A stretch of 36,009 nt of DNA from Christensenella sp. UBA1214 (GTDB lineage: Bacteria > Bacillota > Clostridia > Christensenellales > CAG-138), in the NCBI GenBank assembly GCA_002309375.1, contig DBXK01000030.1, forward strand, positions 1-36,009, given 5' to 3'. The position numbers and the translations under genes are program-made. Of the stretch, positions 8,026 through 14,983 are shown one piece after another. Numbering within the stretch: position 1 is the first letter of the stretch; each line of letters opens with the position of its first letter. The notes beneath the pieces were generated by a model that saw nothing but the letters and a program-made list of their open reading frames with translations, was not told the origin of the DNA and made no database searches.

Positions 8026-8976
8026 TTATCGTTCCTCCTGAAATGTTTTTTTGTTTTCGCTTTTTTGCTGATACTCTTCCAGTAAGCGAATGATGATTTT
8101 TTCTATCTCCCTGCCGCTCGTGCCGGCGGGGAAATACTTTTCGACGGTGTTGCGCCTGAACGTGATAGTCTCGTACATTGGTTTTTCGACAGTCATGACG
8201 GCTTCGATAGCGTCCTCGCTGATCTTTCCTATCTGCGCCAGCTTATGAAGCTTCTGCGCCTGTGAAAGCGACGGGGAGATCTGATCTCGCTCCATGATCT
8301 CGTACACTACCTGCTGATCCGCTGGATCGAGATATGAGACTTCGACTGCGGGATTAAAAGCGAGCGTGCCCTCGTCAACGTAGTCGAGGAGCGGTGCGGA
8401 AAGGCTGTTGAGACGGATGTATCTATGGACGGTATTGCGACTGTCACCGTTTGCTTCACCTATAATATCGAGCGTCTGCTTCCCTTTGAAATCCATCCCA
8501 ACTTGGGATGAATTTTTAGGTGGACGTCCGGCTTTCCTTTGCATCGCTTCCATTTTCATTTGATATGCCTTGGCTTTTTCGCTCGGCAGGAGCTTGTCCC
8601 TCTGGCGAAGATTGCTGTCGACCATGAGGATGATAGCGGTATCGTCGTCAAGATCACGGACGGTGGCGGGTATCGTTCTTATTCCCGCTCTGCGGCAGGC
8701 TTCCACACGGTTATGCCCGGAAATGATTTCATATCCTTCTCCCGAATCTATCGGTCGGACCAGTATGGGCATCAGTATTCCGTGTTCTGTTACACTTTCA
8801 ACCATCTCCTGCATCTTCTCTTCGGGGTATTCGCGGAATGGATGATCCTTGAAGGGGATGAGGCTTTCTACGTCGAGCTCAGCAAGCTGCGGCTTATCGG
8901 AGCTGCCGTCGGTAGGCTCGAAAAGATCATCGAACGGTCTGAACGTCACGCCCGACGCGCTCGAGGGCTTTGTCAT
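8026..8976 (-). CDS. parB: ParB-family partition / nuclease-fold DNA-binding protein
   Basis: A 316-residue ParB/Spo0J-type protein that would bind a centromere-like site on the element and cooperate with ParA in stable maintenance. The ParB N-terminal domain shows LIPFKDHPFREYPEEKMQEM near residues 40-59, GILMPILVRP near 69-78 and the hallmark YEIISGHNRVEACRRAGI near 87-104, which contains the CTP-binding GHxR motif. A central DNA-binding region follows (LPSEKAKAYQMKMEAM near 129-144, then a helix-turn-helix around 165-195). The start at 8976 has GGAGGTGATC before it and overlaps the end of parA by 50 bases, a typical coupled parAB pair. The C-terminal 60 residues are Lys/Glu-rich. Such ICE-borne ParB proteins often differ from chromosomal ones in the C-terminal dimer domain. 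Confidence 0.93.
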   Translation of the reverse strand: MTKPSSASGVTFRPFDDLFEPTDGSSDKPQLAELDVESLIPFKDHPFREYPEEKMQEMVESVTEHGILMPILVRPIDSGEGYEIISGHNRVEACRRAGIRTIPATVRDLDDDTAIILMVDSNLRQRDKLLPSEKAKAYQMKMEAMQRKAGRPPKNSSQVGMDFKGKQTLDIIGEANGDSRNTVHRYIRLNSLSAPLLDYVDEGTLAFNPAVEVSYLDPADQQVVYEIMERDQISPSLSQAQKLHKLAQIGKISEDAIEAVMTVEKPMYETITFRRNTVEKYFPAGTSGREIEKIIIRLLEEYQQKSENKKTFQEER

Positions 8977-9751
8977 GCGCGATCACCTCCTGAGTTAAGG
9001 CTTCGTACGCTTGTCCCACGGGATTCTTCGGATCGTAGCCGAATACGCTCTTGCCGTTCACGTTGCTTTCGGTCATCTTTATGGACTTGGGTATCTCGGT
9101 ATCGAAGACCTTAATAGCGCCGCCATAGGCTTCACGGAGCTGTGAGACGAGCTCCTTAGTGAAGTTGGGGCGCTTGTCCATCATGGTGACGAGCACGCCT
9201 TCAATATTAAGAGAAGGGTTTATCTTCTTCCTGACCTTTGAAACGGTGGAGAGGAGCATCTGCAGGCCGGCATTCGAGAAGAACTCCGGCTGCGTGGGGA
9301 TGAGTACGCTGTCCGCTGCCGTGAGCGCGTTGAGCGCGAGAACATTCAGCGAAGGCGCACAATCAATGAGGATATAGTCGTAATCGGGCTTCACCGCGTC
9401 AACGAACTGACGCAGCATGCTTTCACGGTTCATCTCATTGACAAGAGCCAGCTCAAAACGCGAGAGCTGTATGCTCGAAGGCATCAGATCGACGCCCTCG
9501 GCTGTGGTGAGTATTCCCTCGGAAGGGTCGATCGGCTCTTCGTCCATTGCCTTTGCAAGAACGTTCGAGACCGTGTATTCCATATCATCCGGGGACTTGA
9601 ACCCGAGCGCCATTGTGAGATTTGCCTGGGGATCGAAGTCAATCGCCAGAACTGCATATCCCTGCCTCACAAGTCCGGCACCGAGGTTCACGGTGGTGGA
9701 GGTCTTCCCAACACCGCCTTTTTGGTTCGCTATTGCGATTACTTTGGTCAT
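8927..9751 (-). CDS. parA: ParA-family partition ATPase
   Basis: A 274-residue Walker-type ATPase of the ParA/Soj family that drives partition of the element with ParB. It starts MTKVIAIANQKGGVGKTSTT: the deviant Walker A motif is KGGVGKT at about residues 10-16. Walker A' (LAIDFDPQANLT) lies near 36-47 and Walker B (DYILIDCAPSL) near 118-128. The chosen ATG at 9751 has TGGAGG six bases upstream; an upstream in-frame ATG at 9808 would add 19 residues that are not family-like. It is the outermost gene of the ICE at this end and precedes parB in a 50-base overlap. No helix-turn-helix is present before the ATPase domain, so it is of the short type and probably not autoregulatory. Confidence 0.95.
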   Translation of the reverse strand: MTKVIAIANQKGGVGKTSTTVNLGAGLVRQGYAVLAIDFDPQANLTMALGFKSPDDMEYTVSNVLAKAMDEEPIDPSEGILTTAEGVDLMPSSIQLSRFELALVNEMNRESMLRQFVDAVKPDYDYILIDCAPSLNVLALNALTAADSVLIPTQPEFFSNAGLQMLLSTVSKVRKKINPSLNIEGVLVTMMDKRPNFTKELVSQLREAYGGAIKVFDTEIPKSIKMTESNVNGKSVFGYDPKNPVGQAYEALTQEVIAHDKALERVGRDVQTVR

Positions 9752-10131
9752 GGTGTGCCTCCATATTAAGTAGTAGTGGTTCCTACCTCGTCGGGTCGTC
9801 GTCCTCATGCATATCGTATTTCAGATCCCCGCATGCCTGTGCCGAGCCGTCCAATGCTGTGAAGCGTTCAAGACGGAAGTATCATTATGCTGTTGCCCGA
9901 GTCGGCTATTAAGTTGTCAAGCTGCGTGAGGGTGCTGTGAAAAAGTCCCCTCACTTATACCTGGCAAAAAAACAGGGGGGTGTCCGAAAGAAAATGGCCT
10001 TTTTGAGAAAATATATTTTGTTTGCGTGTAAAACAGCTAAATGTAATAGAAAATATGCAGGGACCCTGAAACGCAAAAGGTCTTTCATTATCAGCGGTTT
10101 GAGCCTATCTATTTCAATAAGTTGTAAAGAA

Positions 10132-10151
10132 AATGTAGCATAATGTAGCAT
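10132..10151. repeat. tandem direct repeat pair AATGTAGCAT
   Basis: Two perfect adjoining copies of AATGTAGCAT (10132-10141 and 10142-10151), so with one-helical-turn phasing. A related pair is at 10237-10257. Phased pairs of this type near a tRNA are typical of the arm sites bound by the N-terminal domain of tyrosine integrases. Alternative roles are excisionase or repressor sites. Confidence 0.6.
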
Positions 10152-10168
10152 ATTTGCCAAAAAACGAG

Positions 10169-10196
10169 AAAACGACGATCATGAGACCGTCGTTTT
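10169..10196. terminator. bidirectional hairpin with U-run potential
   Basis: A perfect 9-base stem (AAAACGACG with CGTCGTTTT) closes a 10-base loop. The T-run of the stem itself could serve as a terminator on either strand. It lies between the two repeat pairs at the ICE end and may insulate the element from host transcription. Confidence 0.55.
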
Positions 10197-10236
10197 AGGA
10201 CCTCCACATCGAGGATGTCACCGTTTTCGAATGAAA

Positions 10237-10257
10237 AATGTAGTATGAATGTAGTAT
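10237..10257. repeat. direct repeat pair AATGTAGTAT
   Basis: Two copies of AATGTAGTAT at 10237-10246 and 10248-10257, an 11-base period. They differ by a single base from the pair about 100 bases away (AATGTAGCAT). Same interpretation: likely integrase arm-type or accessory-factor sites at the ICE end. Confidence 0.6.
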
Positions 10258-10271
10258 GCGCTGAAGAAAAG

Positions 10272-10305
10272 AAAGCCTTGAAAAACAAAATGATTTCAAG
10301 GCTTT
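10272..10305 (-). terminator. terminator downstream of tRNA-Arg
   Basis: A perfect 12-base stem (AAAGCCTTGAAA with TTTCAAGGCTTT) around a 10-base loop begins just past the tRNA CCA end. On the tRNA strand it is followed by a T-rich stretch, which fits intrinsic termination. It may be carried by the ICE rather than by the host, because it lies on the element side of the tRNA 3' end. Confidence 0.8.
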
Positions 10306-10307
10306 TT

Positions 10308-10384
10308 TGGCGTACCTGCCGGGATTCGAACCCGGGACCTACAGAGTCGGAGTCTGACACTCTATCCAGCTGAGCTACGAGTAC
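10308..10384 (-). tRNA. tRNA-Arg (anticodon CCG), probable ICE attachment site
   Basis: The 77-base gene folds into a standard cloverleaf with D-loop AGCTGGATA, anticodon loop CTCCGAC (anticodon CCG, reading CGG Arg codons), T-loop TTCGAAT and a genome-encoded CCA end. The acceptor stem has one C-A mismatch (positions 6 and 67) and a G-U pair (5 and 68), and the anticodon stem has a U-U mismatch at its base (27 and 43). Its 3' end points to the ICE. Mismatches in the 3' acceptor strand would fit replacement of the tRNA tail by the incoming element. Confidence 0.92.
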
Positions 10385-10396
10385 CCGCTAAATTTT

Positions 10397-10425
10397 ATTA
10401 TAACACATCTTGGTGCAAATGGCAA
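10397..10425 (-). promoter_or_regulatory. promoter of tRNA-Arg
   Basis: On the minus strand TTGCCA is followed after 17 bases by a perfect TATAAT box, ending about 13 bases upstream of the tRNA 5' end. This is a near-consensus housekeeping sigma-factor promoter. Confidence 0.8.
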
Positions 10426-10550
10426 CGCCGAAAAAGCGGATATTTTGAAAGCAAGCCGCCGGGCCGAAAACAAAAGCGGATTTGTAATTGATTTATCTCG
10501 GCAATTATGTTAAACTTCAAAAGTTAGCAATCTGAAAGGAGCCACTTTTT

Positions 10551-11564
10551 ATGAAATACGCGATCTACGGAGCCGGCTCGCTCGGAACCGTGCTCGGTGC
10601 ATATATGACGAAAAACGGCGTGGATATTGAGCTTGTGAACCGCAACAAAGCGCATGTCGAGGCGCTCAAAACAGGCGGCGCGCATATCACCGGCACTGTC
10701 GAGATGCGAGTCCCGGTCAAGGCGCTGCTCCCCGAGGAGATGGCCGGCCCATATGACATTATCTTCCTCATGACAAAGCAGCTCGAAAACAAGGCAACTG
10801 CGGCTTTCCTCGCGCCGATGCTTGCTTCGGACGGCGTGATCGTGACGCTGCAGAACGGCATCCCGGAGCCCGGCGTCGCAGCCGTGATCGGCGAAAACCG
10901 AACCGTGGGCTGCGTCGTTGAATGGGGAGCGACCCTCAAAGCGCCCGGCGAAGCGGAGCTCACAAGCGCACCGGACAGCCTTTCCTTCCATATGGGCGGC
11001 ATGCCCGGCGTCTCCGCGGCAAAACTGGAACTCGTCCGATCGCTCCTCGAAAAGATGTGTCCGGTCGAGCTTGAAACCGATCTGATCGGCGTGCGCTGGT
11101 CCAAACTGCTGATAAATGCGACCTATTCCGGCCTCGGCACGGCTTTCGGCGGCAATTTCGGTTATGTTGCGAACACGAAGCTCCCGCGCCGACTCGCCGT
11201 GCGCTGCATGAAGGAATGCATCGACGTCGGCCGCGCTTCCGGCGCTGAATTCGCGCCCGTACAAGGCAAAAACATCACGAAGCTGTTCTATTATAATGGT
11301 GCACTCAAACGGAAGTTTGCGGAGCTGCTCGTGCCGATCGCAATGAAAAAACACGTCAATATCATTCCTTCAATGCTTCAGGATATTCAGAAGGGAAAGA
11401 AGTGCGAGATCGACGCGATCAACGGCGTCGTTTGCGAATACGGGCGCAGATCCGGCGTTAAAACGCCCGTCAACGACCGCATTGTCGAGGTCGTGAAAAA
11501 ATGCGCGGCGGGGGAGATAAAGCCCTGTGCGGCGAATATCGGGTTCTTTGATGATCTGCTTTGA
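10551..11564 (+). CDS. panE: ketopantoate reductase (PanE/ApbA) family protein
   Basis: A 337-residue NAD(P)H-dependent reductase of the 2-dehydropantoate 2-reductase family, which makes pantoate for coenzyme A synthesis. The N-terminal Rossmann motif is GAGSLGTVLGAY at residues 7-18. A second conserved stretch is IIFLMTKQLENKATAAFLAP near 70-89, where the family has a Lys in the KxxD/KxxxT region, followed by TLQNGIPEP near 99-107. The C-terminal domain (from about 180) has RWSKLLINATYSGLGTAFG, with the Lys and Asn typical of the active site. AAGGAGC sits nine bases before the ATG. Related enzymes without a role in pantothenate synthesis share these motifs, so the substrate is uncertain. It appears to be a single-gene unit right after the tRNA. 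Confidence 0.8.
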   Translation: MKYAIYGAGSLGTVLGAYMTKNGVDIELVNRNKAHVEALKTGGAHITGTVEMRVPVKALLPEEMAGPYDIIFLMTKQLENKATAAFLAPMLASDGVIVTLQNGIPEPGVAAVIGENRTVGCVVEWGATLKAPGEAELTSAPDSLSFHMGGMPGVSAAKLELVRSLLEKMCPVELETDLIGVRWSKLLINATYSGLGTAFGGNFGYVANTKLPRRLAVRCMKECIDVGRASGAEFAPVQGKNITKLFYYNGALKRKFAELLVPIAMKKHVNIIPSMLQDIQKGKKCEIDAINGVVCEYGRRSGVKTPVNDRIVEVVKKCAAGEIKPCAANIGFFDDLL

Positions 11565-11647
11565 TCAAGGCAGATGCCGCAAACGGCCCAAAGAACTGCC
11601 GGATCCGAACATATTTCGCAAGGAAAAAACTTTTAGGCTTTTTTTAA

Positions 11648-11676
11648 TGGACTTTTTCGTCCGGATACTGTATAAT
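11648..11676 (+). promoter_or_regulatory. promoter of the ATPase-like / STAS gene pair
   Basis: TGGACT and a perfect TATAAT box are 17 bases apart, about 100 bases before the start codon at 11778. The -35 box is imperfect. The surrounding DNA is AT-rich compared with the genes. Confidence 0.5.
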
Positions 11677-11777
11677 TGTTATAGTATATTTACGTGCACC
11701 GGATCCTGCGCTGAATGGGACGGGAACGAATTGCCGAACCTCGGCGGCGCAATCGTTTTCCGGTGGAAAGGGGCAAT

Positions 11778-12395
11778 ATGAAAACCGATATTATCAAGAT
11801 CAAATCCGGAGGCGAAGGCATTGAAGCGGCGCTTTGCGAAACGGAAAAGGCAGCTGTGTACCGAGGCCTCGAACCGAAGCAGGCGCTCAGGCTGAGGCTG
11901 CTTGCCGAAGAAATGACCGGCATGCTGCGCACGATCGTCGGCGATGAGAACGAATATTCTTATTGGGTCGAAAACGAGGGCAAATCCTTCATGCTGCATC
12001 TCACGACGGCTGTCAAAGTCGACCGTGCGGTTCATGAAGAGCTCCTTAAGACCTCAAGTTCCGGCAAAAACGCCGCAGCAAAAGGCTTCATGGGTATGGT
12101 TCGCGAGATCCTCATCAAGATGCGCGAAACTGGCAGTGTGCTTCTTCCTTCCGACTACGGATACACACATATGGATGTTTACGGATTCGGCCCCGCACCT
12201 ATGTATTCTGCCGATATCGCGATCGAGGGCTGGTCGCTGAACGCTTACCGCAGATCGATCGAACCCCATAAGCATGAAGAACCCGAAAAATGGGATGAGC
12301 TTGAAAAATCGATCACCGCGAATCTTGCGGACGATGTGAAGATCTTCATTCGCGGCAAATCGGTCGAATTGGTCGTTGAAAAGGACTTTGAATGA
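11778..12395 (+). CDS. GHKL-ATPase-like protein, probable partner of the STAS protein
   Basis: A 205-residue soluble protein. Residues about 36-53 (LRLRLLAEEMTGMLRTI) look like the helix that carries the N-box of GHKL ATPases such as anti-sigma kinases (RsbW, SpoIIAB), but the Mg-binding Asn is replaced, here by Gly. The following EYSYWVENEGKSFMLHLTTA resembles the next strand pair of that fold. Residues 110-150 include a Gly-rich region, KGFMGMVREIL. The next gene, 22 bases downstream, encodes a STAS protein, the usual substrate of such kinases. I infer a phosphorylation or partner-switching pair, but the ATPase may be inactive. The start at 11778 is preferred to 11715 because GGAAAGGGG precedes it and the upstream extension is Arg-rich shadow. 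Confidence 0.55.
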   Translation: MKTDIIKIKSGGEGIEAALCETEKAAVYRGLEPKQALRLRLLAEEMTGMLRTIVGDENEYSYWVENEGKSFMLHLTTAVKVDRAVHEELLKTSSSGKNAAAKGFMGMVREILIKMRETGSVLLPSDYGYTHMDVYGFGPAPMYSADIAIEGWSLNAYRRSIEPHKHEEPEKWDELEKSITANLADDVKIFIRGKSVELVVEKDFE

Positions 12396-12417
12396 TTCTT
12401 TGAAAGGAGAAAAGAAA

Positions 12418-12714
12418 ATGAACATAACCAAGAATCAGATCGGTGATGAATTGACCATTTCCCTTGAGGGAAGGCTCGATACTCTGACGGCTCCGGCGCT
12501 TGAAAAAGAGATCAAAGAAGGCCTCGGCAGCGTCGATAAGCTGACGATTGATCTCAAAAAGCTCGATTATATCTCCTCGGCAGGTCTCCGCGTACTTCTT
12601 CAGGCGGAAAAGCTTATGTCCAGGCGCGGCGGTATGAAGGTCGCAAACGCAAATGAAGCGATCATGGAGATATTCGATGTGACCGGATTTACCGATATCC
12701 TGACGATCGAGTAA
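12418..12714 (+). CDS. STAS domain anti-anti-sigma factor-like protein
   Basis: A 98-residue single STAS domain, the fold of SpoIIAA and RsbV, which release sigma factors by binding anti-sigma kinases and are switched off by phosphorylation of one Ser. Here the conserved loop is DYISSAGLRVLLQAEKLM from residue 50, with Ser53 or Ser54 as the likely phosphosite. Other family features are ISLEGRLDTLTAPALEKEI near 14-32 and VTGFTDILTI at the end. AAAGGAGAAAAG precedes the ATG at 12418. It follows the GHKL-like gene closely, so the two are probably cotranscribed. No sigma-factor gene is adjacent, so the regulated target is unknown. Confidence 0.88.
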   Translation: MNITKNQIGDELTISLEGRLDTLTAPALEKEIKEGLGSVDKLTIDLKKLDYISSAGLRVLLQAEKLMSRRGGMKVANANEAIMEIFDVTGFTDILTIE

Positions 12715-12769
12715 ACGATTCCCGCTATTTTGCAAAAAAGTGTGGCGCAAAGCTGCACTGAAAAGAACG

Positions 12770-12804
12770 ATCCCCGGATTTGCCTCGAGCATCCGGGGAT
12801 TTTG
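12770..12804 (+). terminator. terminator after the STAS gene
   Basis: A perfect 10-base stem (ATCCCCGGAT with ATCCGGGGAT) with an 11-base loop is followed by TTTT on the plus strand. It separates this pair from the convergent unknown gene, and could work in both directions. Confidence 0.8.
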
Positions 12805-12837
12805 AATTGAAAAGAAGCAAAGGATCCATCCGGACCG

Positions 12838-13485
12838 TCAGAATCCGAAAAACTCCCGCAGGCCGGGCTTTTCCGCAAGCTCTTCGGGCGTGAAGCCGTA
12901 ATGCGCCGCAGCGGAAAGACCGACGGCGTTTTCAAGAAACTCCGGATAGGGGAGGGCGAACCACTCCTCCGGGACAGCGGTGCGGATCGTTCCGCCGTCG
13001 TTGTGGCTGCCGCCCCACCACCAGGCTTCGTCGAGCTCCGCTTCAAAGGTGCCGTCGTCCATCCTGTTGAAGCAGTACCAGCTGCACCATTCCCGCATCC
13101 CTTCGGGCGTATGCGGGCCTTCGTAATGCGGCGCCGAGTGATCCTTTTCGGAATAGCCGATTTCGCCTTTGCCTGCGGACCGGCGGTAGATCCAGTATTT
13201 TTCGCCGGTCTCCTCGGAGATCCGCTCAATGCTCAGCTTCCCGGAGGAAAAGATGGTTTTCCTCGTTCCCGGAACGCGGTTTTCGTCAGTCATGAACTTC
13301 GAAAACGCGGCGATCGGCCTCTTTTGCCGGAGATCCTTTCCGAGCTTCAGCTTTGCAAGCTCCTCAGCGAGCTCTTCGGGCAGCATGCCGTAAACCGTGT
13401 AGGAACAGCTGCCGTTTGAATAAACATAATAATGCCCGACGGTTCGGCCGCCGAAGCTGACCTTGTATCTATCCTTAACGTACAT
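12838..13485 (-). CDS. hypothetical protein, 215 residues
   Basis: No family is recognised. The protein begins MYVKDRYKVSFGGRTVGHYY, and has several aromatic clusters: EKYWIYRRSAGKGEIGYSEK near residues 93-112, REWCSWYCFNRMDDGTFEAE near 130-149, and DEAWWWGGSHNDGGTIRT near 152-169. It is soluble, mixed alpha/beta in appearance, without signal peptide. The chosen ATG at 13485 has AAAGGAG seven bases upstream; a longer reading to 13554 enters the preceding gene. It lies 31 bases behind the GNAT-fusion gene in the same direction, so the two likely share a transcript. Confidence 0.65.
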   Translation of the reverse strand: MYVKDRYKVSFGGRTVGHYYVYSNGSCSYTVYGMLPEELAEELAKLKLGKDLRQKRPIAAFSKFMTDENRVPGTRKTIFSSGKLSIERISEETGEKYWIYRRSAGKGEIGYSEKDHSAPHYEGPHTPEGMREWCSWYCFNRMDDGTFEAELDEAWWWGGSHNDGGTIRTAVPEEWFALPYPEFLENAVGLSAAAHYGFTPEELAEKPGLREFFGF

Positions 13486-13516
13486 AAACGCTCCTTTTGA
13501 CCAACGCTTTGGGATC

Positions 13517-14833
13517 TTATTTATCCGGACGGAACAGCACTTCGGAATCGGCAATGATATCGCGGATCCTGCTGCCGTTGACCTTGAAATCGGGGATGTC
13601 GGAAAGCATTACGTCCTTCCAGATCATTCCGACGATCGTGATCATGCCTTCGTAATCATCGACCCTGACGAGCAGCGTATAGCCGTCCTCGCCGTGGTCC
13701 GCCGTTGCGAAACCGTCGGCGCCGAGAACGAACAGAAGCTGCTCAACGGAGGTCACGCGCTGCGGCGGAGCCTCCCTGTTCAGCTGGAAAACCATGCTTC
13801 CGGATTCGATGAGCTCGGCAACAGTTTTTCCGTCGAGATCGGCGGCTGCAAGCCTTTCGGGCCCGAAAGGACGGCCGACGCCGACTTTTGCCGAAGTGAC
13901 GGTCTCGCGAGTGAACATCGGAAGAACGTTATAAAGAATTCCATGATACCTCAGTTCGATCTCGCCGCCGCGGGAAACGAGGTCGACAAGCTCCTCCGCA
14001 GAAGCGAAGCTCCTGCCCGTTTCGTCCTCGACCTGCCAGCCGAACTTGTCCTTATAGCAATCGAAGCAGAGCCCGCAGATCCAGTGGGCTTCATCCGCCG
14101 AGCAATAGCCTTCATGCAGCTCTCCTTCCGATTCGCCGAATTTTGCCCAGCAGAAGGCGCAGCGGTCCTCCGCACCGTCAAAACGCGGCCGGTACTTTTT
14201 CTTATGAAGATGCTTGAATTTCAGGTATTCCTCCTGCCCCGCAAGAAGGCGGATATCGTCCTCGTCCAATGCCTGCTTCGAGAATGTGACGGGAGGGGGA
14301 GCCTCTTCGGCGCCGTCCGCTTCGCCGTTATAACGGTACTCGAACCCGTATTCCCAATCCTTTGTTCCGCCGCAAAGATAATCCTCGCCGGCTTCGGAAA
14401 CGATGCGGAAACCGCATTTTTCGTGGGTGCGGACGGAGGGGATATTGTCCTTCAGAACGCAGTCGCAAATCCGGAAGGGACCGGCTTTTTTGAGCTCGCC
14501 GATAACGCCGAGCATAAGCTCCGCCGCAAAGCCTTTCCGGCGGCTGTCGGGGCGGGTCTCCAACGCTTCGAGGTAATAGAATCCCTCTTCGACCGTGCTG
14601 AGACGGAGCGCGCTGCGGTAAACGCCGTTTTTCTCAAGGATCCAATAGCACGAACCGGGCTTTCGGAAAAACTCCTCAAGGAATTCGCAGAAGCTTTCCT
14701 CAACCTTTTTGACAGCGGCGGTAAGCTCCTCCTGCGGATAAAACTCCTCCGCGTTCTCGCGGCTGCTCTCCTCATAAATATCAAGAAATTTCCGAAGGTC
14801 GAGCCCCTCGGCGCTTTCGAACTTTAAAAGCAT
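13517..14833 (-). CDS. GNAT acetyltransferase fused to Cys-rich domain
   Basis: A 438-residue protein. Residues about 1-160 are a GCN5-related N-acetyltransferase domain: the acetyl-CoA binding motif is RRKGFAAELM at 98-107 with YYLEALETRPDSR before it, and the C-terminal GNAT pattern is NIPSVRTHEKCGFRIV at 130-145. Residues about 222-265 hold a candidate zinc site, Cys225, Cys228, His240, Cys244, Cys253, Cys256 and Cys259 (CAFCWAKFG, then WICGLCFDCYKDKFGW). The rest (about 270-438) looks like a separate alpha/beta domain with no family I can name. The start has TAAGGAG at seven bases. A fused enzyme plus metal-binding module could modify a protein or small molecule. Substrate unknown. Confidence 0.75.
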   Translation of the reverse strand: MLLKFESAEGLDLRKFLDIYEESSRENAEEFYPQEELTAAVKKVEESFCEFLEEFFRKPGSCYWILEKNGVYRSALRLSTVEEGFYYLEALETRPDSRRKGFAAELMLGVIGELKKAGPFRICDCVLKDNIPSVRTHEKCGFRIVSEAGEDYLCGGTKDWEYGFEYRYNGEADGAEEAPPPVTFSKQALDEDDIRLLAGQEEYLKFKHLHKKKYRPRFDGAEDRCAFCWAKFGESEGELHEGYCSADEAHWICGLCFDCYKDKFGWQVEDETGRSFASAEELVDLVSRGGEIELRYHGILYNVLPMFTRETVTSAKVGVGRPFGPERLAAADLDGKTVAELIESGSMVFQLNREAPPQRVTSVEQLLFVLGADGFATADHGEDGYTLLVRVDDYEGMITIVGMIWKDVMLSDIPDFKVNGSRIRDIIADSEVLFRPDK

Positions 14834-14877
14834 TTGATCTCCTTACGGGCAATGCCCTTACCGGTTATTCAAAGAGT

Positions 14878-14906
14878 ATTTTACCATATTTTGTTCTTTC
14901 ATGGAA
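14878..14906 (-). promoter_or_regulatory. probable promoter of the GNAT-fusion gene
   Basis: Minus strand TTCCAT and TAAAAT are 17 bases apart, about 45 bases before the start at 14833. The -10 box is good, the -35 box weak. Confidence 0.45.
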
Positions 14907-14924
14907 TACAGAGGATCGTTTATG

Positions 14925-14966
14925 GCAAAAAAGCACCGCTCCGTGCTGCCGGAACGGTGCTTTTGC
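14925..14966 (-). terminator. terminator at the end of the five-gene operon
   Basis: A hairpin of nine plus four base pairs (AAAGCACCG with CGGTGCTTT, interrupted by one mismatch, then TCCG with CGGA) around a short loop lies 20 bases past the stop of the metallopeptidase gene. On the minus strand it runs into TTTTTTGCC, which fits intrinsic termination of the operon. Confidence 0.8.
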
Positions 14967-14983
14967 GGGTCTTATGCGGGTTT

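Larger units (their letters stand above)
9752..10307. other. non-coding ICE end between parA and tRNA-Arg
   Basis: This 556-base stretch holds no convincing gene. It is AT-rich between about 9940 and 10270, unlike its neighbours. It contains two pairs of phased direct repeats, a bidirectional hairpin at 10169-10196 and the tRNA terminator. Together with the adjoining tRNA 3' end this is what one expects of an ICE attachment end. A possible gene remnant is discussed among the rejected items. Confidence 0.6.

Noticed and set aside
9793..9890. Possible gene remnant upstream of parA reading LERFTALDGSAQACGDLKYD
   Set aside because: Looks somewhat protein-like, but it has no start codon or ribosome site and a stop lies just before it. 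It could be a decayed small ICE gene; evidence too weak to list.
10109..10360. 83-codon minus-strand frame through the tRNA and the repeats
   Set aside because: It starts inside the tRNA and terminates in the AT-rich ICE end; not a gene.
12838..13554. Longer start for the 215-residue protein at 13554
   Set aside because: It would overlap the upstream GNAT-fusion gene and lacks a ribosome site; ATG 13485 has AAAGGAG.
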